Assembly: GCA_016841445.1 (NCBI GenBank)
Contig: JAENZD010000001.1
Location: 1,674,001-1,738,000, forward strand
Length of the DNA stretch: 64,000 nucleotides
Direction: 5' to 3'
Source: Anaerolineaceae bacterium
GTDB taxonomy: Bacteria; Chloroflexota; Anaerolineae; Anaerolineales; Anaerolineaceae
Made by a program: the position numbers and the translations under genes. The notes under the pieces were generated by a model that saw nothing but the letters and a program-made list of their open reading frames with translations, was not told where the DNA came from and searched no databases. Position 1 is the first letter of the stretch. Each line of letters opens with the position of its first letter. This document shows, piece after piece, positions 7,256 to 15,611 of the stretch.

Positions 7256-8194
7256 TTAAGATGGTTGATAAAGTTTTCGATGGACAGCAGAGAGCGCTCT
7301 GACCTGTTCTCCAGCATGATAGGATGAGCGTACCAATGGTGAGCTCTCCACCCATTTGAAACCGATCTCGAGTCCAAATGTTTTCAAATCCTCAAACTCG
7401 CCTGGTTCATAATAGCGATGGATAGGCAAATGCTTCCGGCTGGGCTGCAGGTATTGACCGATCGTGAGAATATCCACGCCCCATGAGCGAAGATCTCGCA
7501 TGCTCTCCTGAACTTCCTCAAAACGCTCGCCCAATCCCACCATCATACCGGATTTCGTCAGGACTTCAGGGTCAAGTTTCTTTGCATTTGTCAGGATAGC
7601 TTGCGACCATTCATACCGATCTTGGGGCTGAACGGATTTAAATAACCGGGGAACAGTTTCGATATTGTGGTTCAATATTTCAGGCCTGGCAGCCACAACG
7701 ATCCGCAGCGCTTCAATGCTGCCTTTGAAATCCGGAATAAGGACTTCTACTGAACATCCGGGTAATAGTTCCCGGATCCTTCGAATCACCATGGCGAAAA
7801 TAGGTGCCCCACCATCACGCCGTTCATCGCGATTGACACTGGTGATCACGGCATGCTTAAGCCCCATTTTCATGACCGCCTGGGCAACCCGTTCGGGTTC
7901 CTGCCAATCAAGGCTTTTAGGACGGCCATGCAGGACATCGCAAAAACCACAGGTTCGGGTGCAGACCTCACCCAGCATCAAGAAAGTAGCTGTTCCGCTT
8001 CCCCAACATTCACCCATATTCGGGCAGCCCGCTTCTTCACACACAGTATGCAGTGCTTTACTCCGCATCAAATGCTGGAGATTATCATAATTTTCACCGC
8101 TGGGTGCCCGAACTTTTATCCATTCCGGGCGCCTTTTTGGGGTTGAATCAACGGAATCGGGATTTATTCTATCTCTGGTCGGATTTGTCGGCAT
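7256..8194 (-). CDS. lipA: Lipoyl synthase (radical SAM)
   Basis: The 312-aa enzyme inserts two sulfur atoms into protein-bound octanoyl groups to give lipoyl cofactor. Both iron-sulfur clusters are visible. The auxiliary-cluster cysteines are in [12 protein letters not shown] (about residues 54-65). The radical SAM triad CxxxCxxC is CTRTCGFCD (about 79-86). The C-terminal RSSYHAGE contributes the serine ligand of the auxiliary cluster. TGGAGGTACA precedes the ATG. It has its own promoter (8212-8239) and terminator. The octanoyl-transfer partner is the LipM-like gene at 8687, on the opposite strand beyond pspC, rather than an adjacent lipB. Confidence 0.96.
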   Translation of the reverse strand: MPTNPTRDRINPDSVDSTPKRRPEWIKVRAPSGENYDNLQHLMRSKALHTVCEEAGCPNMGECWGSGTATFLMLGEVCTRTCGFCDVLHGRPKSLDWQEPERVAQAVMKMGLKHAVITSVNRDERRDGGAPIFAMVIRRIRELLPGCSVEVLIPDFKGSIEALRIVVAARPEILNHNIETVPRLFKSVQPQDRYEWSQAILTNAKKLDPEVLTKSGMMVGLGERFEEVQESMRDLRSWGVDILTIGQYLQPSRKHLPIHRYYEPGEFEDLKTFGLEIGFKWVESSPLVRSSYHAGEQVRALSAVHRKLYQPS

Positions 8195-8211
8195 TGTACC
8201 TCCAGTGAGCC

Positions 8212-8239
8212 ATTATACTACATCAAAAATTGACTGCAA
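8212..8239 (-). promoter_or_regulatory. Promoter of lipA
   Basis: Minus strand TTGCAG (8239-8234), 16-bp spacer, TATAAT (8217-8212). The predicted 5' leader is only about 10-12 nt and consists almost entirely of the ribosome-binding site TGGAGG. Confidence 0.6.
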
Positions 8240-8243
8240 GAGC

Positions 8244-8280
8244 AAATAAAAACGCAGTCCATAAAGACTGCATTTTTATT
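8244..8280 (-). terminator. Terminator of pspC (bidirectional)
   Basis: GCAGTC (8254-8259) and GACTGC (8266-8271) form a 6-bp stem with a 6-nt loop. The stem is flanked by TTTTTATTT on the minus strand and TTTTTATT on the plus strand. It ends the pspC transcript just before the lipA promoter. Confidence 0.75.
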
Positions 8281-8344
8281 CCTATTTAATTGTTGATGTA
8301 ATTATACGTTTGATCAAACCCATCCCAATACGAAGAGGGATGCT

Positions 8345-8533
8345 TCAGGGTTTGACCGGTACAATTAGCAACATGATCAGGTATATCAATACACCGGAAA
8401 AACCGGCCAAAGTTAGTAAGACAAAGATCAATCGAACAATTGTAGGGTCAGCATTTAAATACTCACCTAAACCCGCACAAACGCCGGCGATCATGCCTTG
8501 ATCAGGGATACGATACAATTTTTTGGATTCCAT
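8345..8533 (-). CDS. PspC-domain small membrane protein
   Basis: This 62-aa protein is a single PspC domain. It has the N-terminal KKLYRIPDQGMIAGVCAGLGEYL motif region, then DPTIVRLIFVLL, and a hydrophobic helix through IYLIMLLIVP. Stand-alone PspC-domain proteins are inner-membrane proteins related to the phage-shock response, but no pspA or pspF lies nearby, so the role here is open. AGGAGTT precedes the ATG. It has a possible promoter at 8555-8585 and a terminator after it, so it is probably monocistronic. Confidence 0.85.
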   Translation of the reverse strand: MESKKLYRIPDQGMIAGVCAGLGEYLNADPTIVRLIFVLLTLAGFSGVLIYLIMLLIVPVKP

Positions 8534-8554
8534 AATTTTTAACTCCTTTCATTA

Positions 8555-8585
8555 ATTATACGGGATAACACTGAAAAAGTTGCAA
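8555..8585 (-). promoter_or_regulatory. Possible promoter of pspC
   Basis: Minus strand TTGCAA (8585-8580), 19-bp spacer, TATAAT (8560-8555). The -10 box is perfect, but the spacing is longer than ideal. Confidence 0.4.
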
Positions 8586-8686
8586 TAATTGGATTTTTGT
8601 CCCTTTTGCTCATAAAAGCATCAGGATTTCCTCTCTGCCTATGAAGTGGTATAAAATAGGGCTAGAATATACGTAGAGGATATTTA

Positions 8687-9514
8687 ATGAACCAATACAC
8701 CAAATCAACATGGCGCTTGATTGAACACAACCCCGCTGAAGGTGCCTGGAACATGGCTGTTGATGAAGCCATCCTGGAGTCAGTGTATTCGGGGGAATCT
8801 CTTCCGACATTAAGGCTATACGCATGGGAACCGGCTTGCCTTTCATTAGGTCACGCCCAACCTTTCGTAGAAGTCAATCAGGAAGCCCTTGAAGCTGAGG
8901 GTTGGGATGTTGTCAGGCGCCCCACAGGTGGTCGGGCGATCCTACATGTTGATGAATTGACCTATTCAGTCATTGCGTCGTTGAGCGAACCAAGAGTTCA
9001 GGGGGGTGTTCTTGAAAGTTATTTGCAATTATCTAATGCCCTCCTGCAAGTTCTGAGACTGCTCAAGCTCAATCCCCAGGCAAATGAAAAAAAGGTTGAA
9101 AAATCACAAAAACAAAACCCCGTTTGCTTTGAAGTACCCTCAAATTATGAAATCACGGTTAATGGTAAAAAACTGATCGGTTCAGCCCAGGCTCGCCGGA
9201 AAGAGGGCTTATTACAGCACGGCGCATTGCCTTTATTCGGTGACTTGACTCGCATCATCACGGCTTTACGTTTTAATAGTGAGCATGAAAAAACCAATGC
9301 CAGGGCTCGTTTAGTTGAACATGCGACGACAGTCGAAAAAGAGTTGGGAGAGATCATCGATTGGAAGCAAGCCAGTTCCGCTTTTCGGCAGGCTTTTGCC
9401 GATACACTGAATTTAAATTTTCAATCTGAAGATCTCAGTGAGAAAGAAAAAAAACGAGCCTTAGAGCTTATGGCAGTAAAATATTCAAATGCTGAGTGGA
9501 CAGAACGGATTTAG
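8687..9514 (+). CDS. LipM-type octanoyltransferase / lipoate-protein ligase family
   Basis: The 275-aa protein belongs to the LplA/LipB/LipM fold. Seen: AWNMAVDEAILE, SLGHAQP, RRPTGGRAILHVDELTYSV, then NPVCFEVPSNYEITVNGKKL and GSAQARRKEGLLQHGALPL. The cysteine in VCFEVPSNYEI matches the acyl-carrying cysteine of LipM-type octanoyltransferases. The family would move octanoyl groups from acyl carrier protein to lipoyl domains, supplying the substrate for LipA at 7256-8194. A lipoate ligase function cannot be excluded from sequence alone. No C-terminal LplA accessory domain is present. It is followed 6 bp later by the PhnD-like gene. Confidence 0.8.
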   Translation: MNQYTKSTWRLIEHNPAEGAWNMAVDEAILESVYSGESLPTLRLYAWEPACLSLGHAQPFVEVNQEALEAEGWDVVRRPTGGRAILHVDELTYSVIASLSEPRVQGGVLESYLQLSNALLQVLRLLKLNPQANEKKVEKSQKQNPVCFEVPSNYEITVNGKKLIGSAQARRKEGLLQHGALPLFGDLTRIITALRFNSEHEKTNARARLVEHATTVEKELGEIIDWKQASSAFRQAFADTLNLNFQSEDLSEKEKKRALELMAVKYSNAEWTERI

Positions 9515-9520
9515 ACATCG

Positions 9521-10600
9521 ATGAGCAAATTTCATCCTAAGGGTATTGGAACTCTCGGAATATTTTTCCTGATCGTCATCATTGGGAGCCTGGCTGCAGC
9601 ATGCAGTCCTCAGATCCAAACCCAAGGTCTAGAAACAGAGGTCGCTTCGACCTTACAGGAAATTGAACCCACAAGCACCCAAACCCCAAGAGCAACCCGA
9701 ACGCCCACCCAAACACCGCTAGGTTCACCGGATAACCCGATAACGATGGGATTCATCCTCAAACCTGAGGAAACCGCTGCCATCGAAGCTGCTGAAGATG
9801 TTGCATTCCTGTTTTCGGATCTTACAGGTTACCAGGTTGAAAGTTTGTTTTACCCTGATTTCTCAAGCTATGCAGTCACCGCTCAAAATAATGAAATCCA
9901 TCTTCTTTGGTTAAACCCAATCCAATACCTGTACCTCAATGGGCAGGACGCTGCTGATGCCATTGTCATGACCAACCACCTTGGTGTATACGCGTACGGT
10001 GTTCAATTCCTGGCAAATGTTCAGAGGGGTTTTACAGTTTATTATGATCCGCAGACCAATGAGAGCACTGGCACACCAGTTCAAGCACTGCAGCAGTTTG
10101 CCGGTACCCGGCCATGCTTCATCAACGACGAATCCATTCCGGGTTATTATGTTCCCCTTGGTCTGCTTGCTAACGCCAGCACACCCACACTTGAGCCTAT
10201 TTTTACCTATGGTTACAGTCCTATTGTCCGCGCCTTATATATCCAGGGTCTCTGTGATTTTGGTGCTGCGTACGCCCTAACAGGAGATGCCCGTAGCGCC
10301 AGTGATGTTATCCAGGAATTGCCAGACGTAATGGAACGAGTGATCGTCATCTGGCAATCAGAAGGGATTATCCCAAACATCGGCCTTTCTGCAAATCCGG
10401 GTCTACCCGAGAACATAACGTTTCAACTTGAGGAAGGCATTTTGAATATTTCGGATAGTCCGGAAGGTTTATCTTTGTTGAGTACTGCCCTTAACTATGA
10501 GGTCGAAGCTCTGAAAGGTATCAGTGATTCTTTTTACAATCCTTTACGAGAAGCGATTGCTCCTTTAGAATTGAACCTGGCAGTAATTACACAACCTTAG
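9521..10600 (+). CDS. PhnD-like substrate-binding lipoprotein
   Basis: A 359-aa exported lipoprotein. The signal peptide is rich in hydrophobic residues and ends in a lipobox SLAAAC, with the lipidated cysteine at residue 28. A low-complexity linker of Thr/Pro repeats (PTSTQTPRATRTPTQTP) follows to about residue 67. The mature domain resembles phosphate/phosphonate periplasmic-binding proteins (PhnD type), with GFILKPEETAAIEAAED, LSSLTGY-like segments, and PCFINDESIPGYYVPLG. No ATPase or permease gene is adjacent, so either the transporter is elsewhere or the protein is a sensor. The ligand is unknown. It probably shares a transcript with lipM and the SanA-like gene (7-bp gap). Confidence 0.75.
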   Translation: MSKFHPKGIGTLGIFFLIVIIGSLAAACSPQIQTQGLETEVASTLQEIEPTSTQTPRATRTPTQTPLGSPDNPITMGFILKPEETAAIEAAEDVAFLFSDLTGYQVESLFYPDFSSYAVTAQNNEIHLLWLNPIQYLYLNGQDAADAIVMTNHLGVYAYGVQFLANVQRGFTVYYDPQTNESTGTPVQALQQFAGTRPCFINDESIPGYYVPLGLLANASTPTLEPIFTYGYSPIVRALYIQGLCDFGAAYALTGDARSASDVIQELPDVMERVIVIWQSEGIIPNIGLSANPGLPENITFQLEEGILNISDSPEGLSLLSTALNYEVEALKGISDSFYNPLREAIAPLELNLAVITQP

Positions 10601-10607
10601 TCTTTTT

Positions 10608-11264
10608 ATGACACGATTAACCCATTTCGTTCGTAAACTTTTCCATACAGCACTTTATTTTGTGATCCTGGTTTTCTTTCTGACCGGATCATTTAGAGTG
10701 GGCATGCTCTTATACAGCAGGCCAAAAACATATCTCGTTGAAGATGTCTCCCCTGCGCCTGTCGCGCTTGTTTTGGGCGCCGGATTGAATAGAGACGGGA
10801 CGCCAGGCGTGGTCTTACAGGATCGTGTTCGGAAGGCCTCAGAACTGTATTTTTCTGGAAAAGTGGAAAAAATTTTAATGAGTGGGGATAATACATCGCT
10901 CAATTATAATGAACCTGCAGCCATGCAAGAATTTGCGATCTCCATTGGCGTACCGGAAGAGGACATTGTTCTCGATTATGCCGGAAGGCGTACTTATGAT
11001 AGCTGCTACCGGGCACAATCCATCTTTGGCGTGGAGCAAATGATTGTCGTAACTCAGGCATTCCACCTCCCCCGCGCTTTGTTCCTGTGCAACGCTTTTG
11101 ATATCGAAGCGAATGGTGTTCCTGCTGACGAAGCGAACTACCGCCTGAGGTTTTATACCTTCTGGTGGACACGGGAAATTCTCGCATCTGTAAATGCCTA
11201 TTGGGACGTCCTGATAGCCAGGCCCGAACCCATTTTAGGAGAACCTGAACCGATATTTCCCTGA
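10608..11264 (+). CDS. SanA/YdcF (DUF218) family membrane-anchored protein
   Basis: The 218-aa protein has one N-terminal transmembrane helix (about residues 14-33) and then a DUF218 domain. Core motifs are VALVLGAGLNRDGTPG, RVRKASELYFSGKVEKILMSGDN, EEDIVLDYAGRRTYDSC and VVTQAFHLPRALFLC. This order is typical of the SanA branch of the ElyC/SanA/YdcF family, which is linked to envelope integrity and vancomycin sensitivity in enterobacteria. The biochemical activity is not settled. It follows the PhnD-like gene by 7 bp without a clear ribosome-binding site of its own, suggesting translational coupling. Confidence 0.82.
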   Translation: MTRLTHFVRKLFHTALYFVILVFFLTGSFRVGMLLYSRPKTYLVEDVSPAPVALVLGAGLNRDGTPGVVLQDRVRKASELYFSGKVEKILMSGDNTSLNYNEPAAMQEFAISIGVPEEDIVLDYAGRRTYDSCYRAQSIFGVEQMIVVTQAFHLPRALFLCNAFDIEANGVPADEANYRLRFYTFWWTREILASVNAYWDVLIARPEPILGEPEPIFP

Positions 11265-11331
11265 TCTGGCAAAAAATCAATTAATCATATAGCTATTTGG
11301 CATCAATATTGCAATCAAGAAGGAGAAACCT

Positions 11332-11907
11332 ATGAACCGAGATGATGCATTTTCAATTGTCACTCAATACGTAAAGAATACAAACCTGGTCAAACACATG
11401 CTGGCCGTTGAATCAGTTATGCGTTTTTACGCTAAGAAATTTGGCGAAGATGAGGAAAAATGGGCTGTCGCAGGACTGCTGCATGATTTTGATTGGGAAA
11501 TTCACCCAACGATGGAAACACACCCGTCAGAAGGCGAACCCATTTTACGGGAACATGGGGTTCCTGAAGAAATCATACGGGCTGTCCAAAGTCACTCAAA
11601 CCATACGGGTGTTCCTCGTGAGACTCTGATGGAAAAAGTCTTGTTCGCGTCTGATGAAATCACAGGATTGATCACGGCTGTGGCACTCGTGAGACCTTCC
11701 CGAGCCCTTTACGACCTCAAGGCGAAATCTGTAAAAAAGAAATGGAAGGACAAATCTTTCGCAGCCGGTGCAAACCGGGAAGAAATGGAACAAGGCGCTG
11801 AAGAATTAGGCATTGATCTCTGGGAGCATGTCGCAAACGTCATTCAAGCTATGAACGCGATAGCAGATGACCTGGATTTAGCAGGAACACCTCAAACCGA
11901 CCAATAA
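11332..11907 (+). CDS. HD-domain hydrolase
   Basis: The 191-aa protein is a compact HD (HDIG-type) phosphohydrolase. Metal ligands appear in order: H22 context NLVKHMLAVE, the HD pair in AGLLHDFDWE, HP in METHPSEGEPIL, and a late D in FASDEITGLI. Such proteins hydrolyse phosphate esters of nucleotides, but a substrate cannot be assigned. The start is well marked by AAGGAG. The following gene begins 11 bp after its stop, so the two are probably co-transcribed. Confidence 0.82.
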   Translation: MNRDDAFSIVTQYVKNTNLVKHMLAVESVMRFYAKKFGEDEEKWAVAGLLHDFDWEIHPTMETHPSEGEPILREHGVPEEIIRAVQSHSNHTGVPRETLMEKVLFASDEITGLITAVALVRPSRALYDLKAKSVKKKWKDKSFAAGANREEMEQGAEELGIDLWEHVANVIQAMNAIADDLDLAGTPQTDQ

Positions 11908-11918
11908 GGACTATTCTG

Positions 11919-13019
11919 ATGACACTCACTGGCAAAGGTTATTATATCTGGATCGTAAGATACGCTGAAAACGGAGACCCTGACCGGATCGCAGCATTAG
12001 CGCGCGAAGCCAATCTTTCTCATGTGATGGTTAAAATAGCAGATGGTGCATTCCCGTATAATGTTGACCTCGACAACGGTTATGACTACGCCAGGCCAGT
12101 TATTAAGAAACTGCAAGCTCAGAATATCCAGGTGTTTGGATGGCAGTATATCTACGGAAACTACCCTGAGCAAGAAGCAGAAATTGCTGTCGCTCGAGCT
12201 CTCGAATTAGGCATAGATGGGTTCGTTGTCAATGCTGAGATTGAATATAAAACGCCGGCAAAAGCCCCTGCTGCCAGCCGTTACATGAATATCCTGCGGA
12301 ATAACCTGGGCAGCATGCCAATTGCCCTGAGTTCGTACCGCTATCCTTCTTATCATCCTACTTTTCCCTGGGTAAATTTTCTTGACCGCTGTGATTACAA
12401 CATGCCCCAAATTTATTGGATAAAGGCGCACAACAACGCCGGCGAACAGCTTCAACGAAGTGTGCGAGAGTTCCAAAACCTGCACCCATACCGCCCGATC
12501 ATTCCCACAGGACCTACCTTCAAGCAAGATGGGTGGATCCCCACACAATCTGAAGTCATTGAATTCATGCAAGTTGCAAAGCAGTTAAACATCCCGGCTG
12601 TAAACTTCTGGTACTGGGAAGGTTGTCGCAAATATATGCCGCAGTTCTGGGATCTCGTTCGAGATTATGATTATGTCCAAACACCTCAAGAAGAAACCGC
12701 CCTCCCTGAGTCCTATCTCCGGTACTTAAATGCTCACGATATTGATCAGATAGTCAGCTTTTATGCAGATAATGCTGTGCTGATTTGTCCTCAAGGCGCT
12801 CTACAGGGCAAAAATGCAATCCGTGAATGGCTTGGATCCATAACCCGGGACTATTCAAATGGTAATTTTACATTGGTGAATCAAGCCAGGCATACATCTG
12901 GATATCATTTCAAATGGCAGGCAGTAAATAACACAGGCCACAAAATGGAAGGCCGGGACAGCATCGGGATCAAAGACCGAGAGATCAGCTACCATTATTC
13001 AATTGTCAGGCAAATCTAA
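11919..13019 (+). CDS. TIM-barrel glycoside-hydrolase-like protein fused to a SnoaL/NTF2-like domain
   Basis: A 366-aa protein with two apparent domains. Residues 1 to about 250 read like a (beta/alpha)8 barrel of the lysozyme-like or putative glycosidase type. They include GKGYYIWIVRY, VMVKIADG, FGWQYIYGN, GIDGFVVNAEIEYK, YNMPQIYW and NIPAVNFWYWEG. Acidic residues end predicted strands (NAEIEYK), as in retaining glycosidases. Residues from about 262 to the end resemble a SnoaL-like NTF2 fold: YLRYLNAHDIDQIVSFYADNAVL, GALQGKNAIREWL, and YHFKWQAVN near the end. No signal peptide is visible, so a cytoplasmic location is inferred. The function is unknown. It is convergent with the GyrA/ParC gene, with only 12 bp between stops. 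Confidence 0.6.
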   Translation: MTLTGKGYYIWIVRYAENGDPDRIAALAREANLSHVMVKIADGAFPYNVDLDNGYDYARPVIKKLQAQNIQVFGWQYIYGNYPEQEAEIAVARALELGIDGFVVNAEIEYKTPAKAPAASRYMNILRNNLGSMPIALSSYRYPSYHPTFPWVNFLDRCDYNMPQIYWIKAHNNAGEQLQRSVREFQNLHPYRPIIPTGPTFKQDGWIPTQSEVIEFMQVAKQLNIPAVNFWYWEGCRKYMPQFWDLVRDYDYVQTPQEETALPESYLRYLNAHDIDQIVSFYADNAVLICPQGALQGKNAIREWLGSITRDYSNGNFTLVNQARHTSGYHFKWQAVNNTGHKMEGRDSIGIKDREISYHYSIVRQI

Positions 13020-13031
13020 GCACTCGCTGAC

Positions 13032-15479
13032 CTAATCAAGCTTATCCAGGACGTATACCATATCCAGTGGTATCGTCATATCAATGATTTCATCACCCTT
13101 CTTGACATCAATCACCTGATCGCCAACCTGCATTCGGTTGCAGCTTGGGGCATCTGTAACACGGATCAACCGGCTGGCAGCTTCTCTGAAATGCAAGACG
13201 CCATTATGCGTCAGCAATCCTTTCATCATTCCAATTGCAATTTCATCTTTATGCAGTTTCCAGGTAATAACCCCATAGCCGTTGCGTCCCTGGCAGGGAA
13301 ATTCATCAGGAGACATTCGTTTAGCTCTCCCGTGATCTGAAACAATCAGGATTTCTCCCCGGCGGGATGCGACACATGCCCCGATCACAACATCGCCATC
13401 ACGCAATTTGATGCCGCCCACACCCGCAGCAACCAGCCCCATCGGGCGAGCATCCTCTTCATTAAACCGGATACCCATTCCGTTCATTGTCCCGAGGATC
13501 ACATCTTCGCCACCTTTTGTGAAAATAATCGAACAAAGCTGGTCGCCATCATTGATTTTAGTTAATGGGAATAAGTGAGCTGAAGGGCCTGGTAAATCAC
13601 TCAACAGTGAACGCTTGACCATCCCCCGGTGACTGACCGACATAAAAAAGCCATCGTCTTCGCCCAGGTTCTGGGGAACGGAGAAAATGAATTTAATAAA
13701 ATGATCATCTGTGAAAGGCACAAATGCTGAAATTTTTGGTCCCTTTTCAGGTTCAGCAGCTATTGGTAAAGCGTGCACCGATAGGGCAGCCGTCTCACCA
13801 TTATCCGCCACCGCATAGACGGTATGGTGTGTCGTTGTCCTCAGCACCATTTTAGGTGCGTTCAGGCCCCACTGACGGAATGTCTTGTCATCATCCGTCC
13901 TGGCGATATGGTTATCCTGGGATATAGCAACCCAAACCACTTTTTCAGGTGTTACATCCGCTGTGGTCACAAGGTCAATCGCAGTTTCACCCTCATCCAT
14001 TTGAATGATCTGTGTCCTGCGTGGGTCTGCATATTTTTCTTTTACGTCTTTCAATTCAGCGATGATCACCTCACGCATCTTCTTGGGTGAATGCAGCAGG
14101 CTCTTCAATTCCTTAATCCTCTGTGTGACTTCCTTATGCTCATCCTCTATTTTTCTTCTCTCCAGGGCTGCCAATCGTCTTAAGGGCATATCCAAAATCG
14201 CCTGCGCCTGGACCTCGTCAAGGTTGAATTTACGCATCAGGTTTGTCTTGGCTGTCTCAACCCGCTGAGAGCGCCGGATGGTGTCGATCACTTCATCCAG
14301 GTTTTCAAGCGCGATCAGGTAAGCATTCAGGATGTGCAGCCGGTCTTCTGATTTCTTTAGCTCATATTCGCTGCGCCGTTTAACGACTTCTAACCGGTGA
14401 TCAATAAAAACTTTTAATGCCTGTTTCAGGCTTAATTTATGAGGTTGACCCTTAACCAATGCCAGGATATTGATCCCAAAGGTCCCCTGCATTGTCGTTT
14501 GTTTATAAAGCTGCTTGAGAATCGCATCCGGATTTGCACTTTTCGTTAATTCAATAACGATCCGCATCCCATGACGGTCCGACTCATCACGCAAATCACT
14601 GACACCCTCCAATGATCCATCACGCACATATTCAGCAATTTTTTCGATCAAGGATGCTTTATTGGTCATATACGGGAGCTCTGTTACAATGATCCGCTTC
14701 CTCCCCCGGTTCATTTCCTCCAGGCGAACACGGGCGCGCATGCGTACACGACCCTTCCCGCTGCCGTAAGCCTGAGCCAGGGTTTCAGTCCGGTCATCCG
14801 TGATGATCAATGCGCCAGTTGGAAAATCAGGTCCTTTGATATACTGCATCAAGTCTTCCACTGTGATATCATCAATTTTTGACCAGTTCTCAAGCATCAT
14901 TACCAATGCATCGGTCACCTCACCCAGGTTGTGTGGTGGGATATTCGTTGCCATCGCAACTGCAATACCCGTCGCACCGTTGATCAGCATATTAGGAACG
15001 GAAGTAGGCAGCACCTCAGGTTCCATTAACGAACCATCGAAATTTTCAATATAATCAACTGTATCCATCCCCAACTGCTGGAGGATATCCATCGATATAT
15101 TTGTCAGGCGCGCTTCGGTATAACGCATGGCCGCAGGCGGATCACCGTCAATACTGCCAAAGTTTCCTTGCCCCTCAACCAGCATATACCGCTGTGAGAA
15201 GTCCTGTGCCAATCGTGCCATGGCATCATAAACAGCCATATCACCATGTGGATGGTATTTTCCCAGCACCTCGCCAACGATCCTCGCAGATTTTTTATGT
15301 GGGGTATTAGGTCGCAAACCCATATCATACATGGCATATAAGATACGCCGCTGAACGGGTTTTAATCCATCCCGCGCATCTGGAAGGGCGCGCGAGACAA
15401 TCACGCTCATAGCATATTCAAGATATGATTGCTGCATCTCCTCGTTGATATTGATCGAACGAATAGTTCCAAGGTCCAT
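13032..15479 (-). CDS. gyrA: Type IIA topoisomerase subunit A (GyrA/ParC)
   Basis: The 815-aa subunit cuts and rejoins DNA. The catalytic tyrosine is Y120 in [11 protein letters not shown]. The preceding breakage domain includes [20 protein letters not shown] and [18 protein letters not shown]. Residue M81 replaces the quinolone-contacting serine (E. coli S83). The C-terminal domain (about 500-815) shows six beta-pinwheel blade repeats, such as [39 protein letters not shown] and LTHNGVLHF. The canonical GyrA box (QRRGGKG type) is not found at its usual place after blade one, so a topoisomerase IV-like role is possible. No B subunit is adjacent. The symbol is provisional. Confidence 0.85.
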   Translation of the reverse strand: MDLGTIRSININEEMQQSYLEYAMSVIVSRALPDARDGLKPVQRRILYAMYDMGLRPNTPHKKSARIVGEVLGKYHPHGDMAVYDAMARLAQDFSQRYMLVEGQGNFGSIDGDPPAAMRYTEARLTNISMDILQQLGMDTVDYIENFDGSLMEPEVLPTSVPNMLINGATGIAVAMATNIPPHNLGEVTDALVMMLENWSKIDDITVEDLMQYIKGPDFPTGALIITDDRTETLAQAYGSGKGRVRMRARVRLEEMNRGRKRIIVTELPYMTNKASLIEKIAEYVRDGSLEGVSDLRDESDRHGMRIVIELTKSANPDAILKQLYKQTTMQGTFGINILALVKGQPHKLSLKQALKVFIDHRLEVVKRRSEYELKKSEDRLHILNAYLIALENLDEVIDTIRRSQRVETAKTNLMRKFNLDEVQAQAILDMPLRRLAALERRKIEDEHKEVTQRIKELKSLLHSPKKMREVIIAELKDVKEKYADPRRTQIIQMDEGETAIDLVTTADVTPEKVVWVAISQDNHIARTDDDKTFRQWGLNAPKMVLRTTTHHTVYAVADNGETAALSVHALPIAAEPEKGPKISAFVPFTDDHFIKFIFSVPQNLGEDDGFFMSVSHRGMVKRSLLSDLPGPSAHLFPLTKINDGDQLCSIIFTKGGEDVILGTMNGMGIRFNEEDARPMGLVAAGVGGIKLRDGDVVIGACVASRRGEILIVSDHGRAKRMSPDEFPCQGRNGYGVITWKLHKDEIAIGMMKGLLTHNGVLHFREAASRLIRVTDAPSCNRMQVGDQVIDVKKGDEIIDMTIPLDMVYVLDKLD

Positions 15480-15558
15480 AATTACTCCTTCAACCTGCCG
15501 GATTTCATACTAACAGGTTAAAAATTACCACATAAGAACGTTTGTTTCATTGTATCAT

Positions 15559-15590
15559 AAAAAATCCCGAGGATTACCTCGGGATTTTCA
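15559..15590 (-). terminator. Terminator of rpoC
   Basis: ATCCCGAGG (15564-15572) and CCTCGGGAT (15577-15585) form a 9-bp perfect stem with a 4-nt loop (ATTA on the plus strand). On the minus strand it is followed by TTTTTT, 27 bp after the rpoC stop codon. Confidence 0.9.
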
Positions 15591-15611
15591 GTTTTAGCGA
15601 GTTAGTATTGT

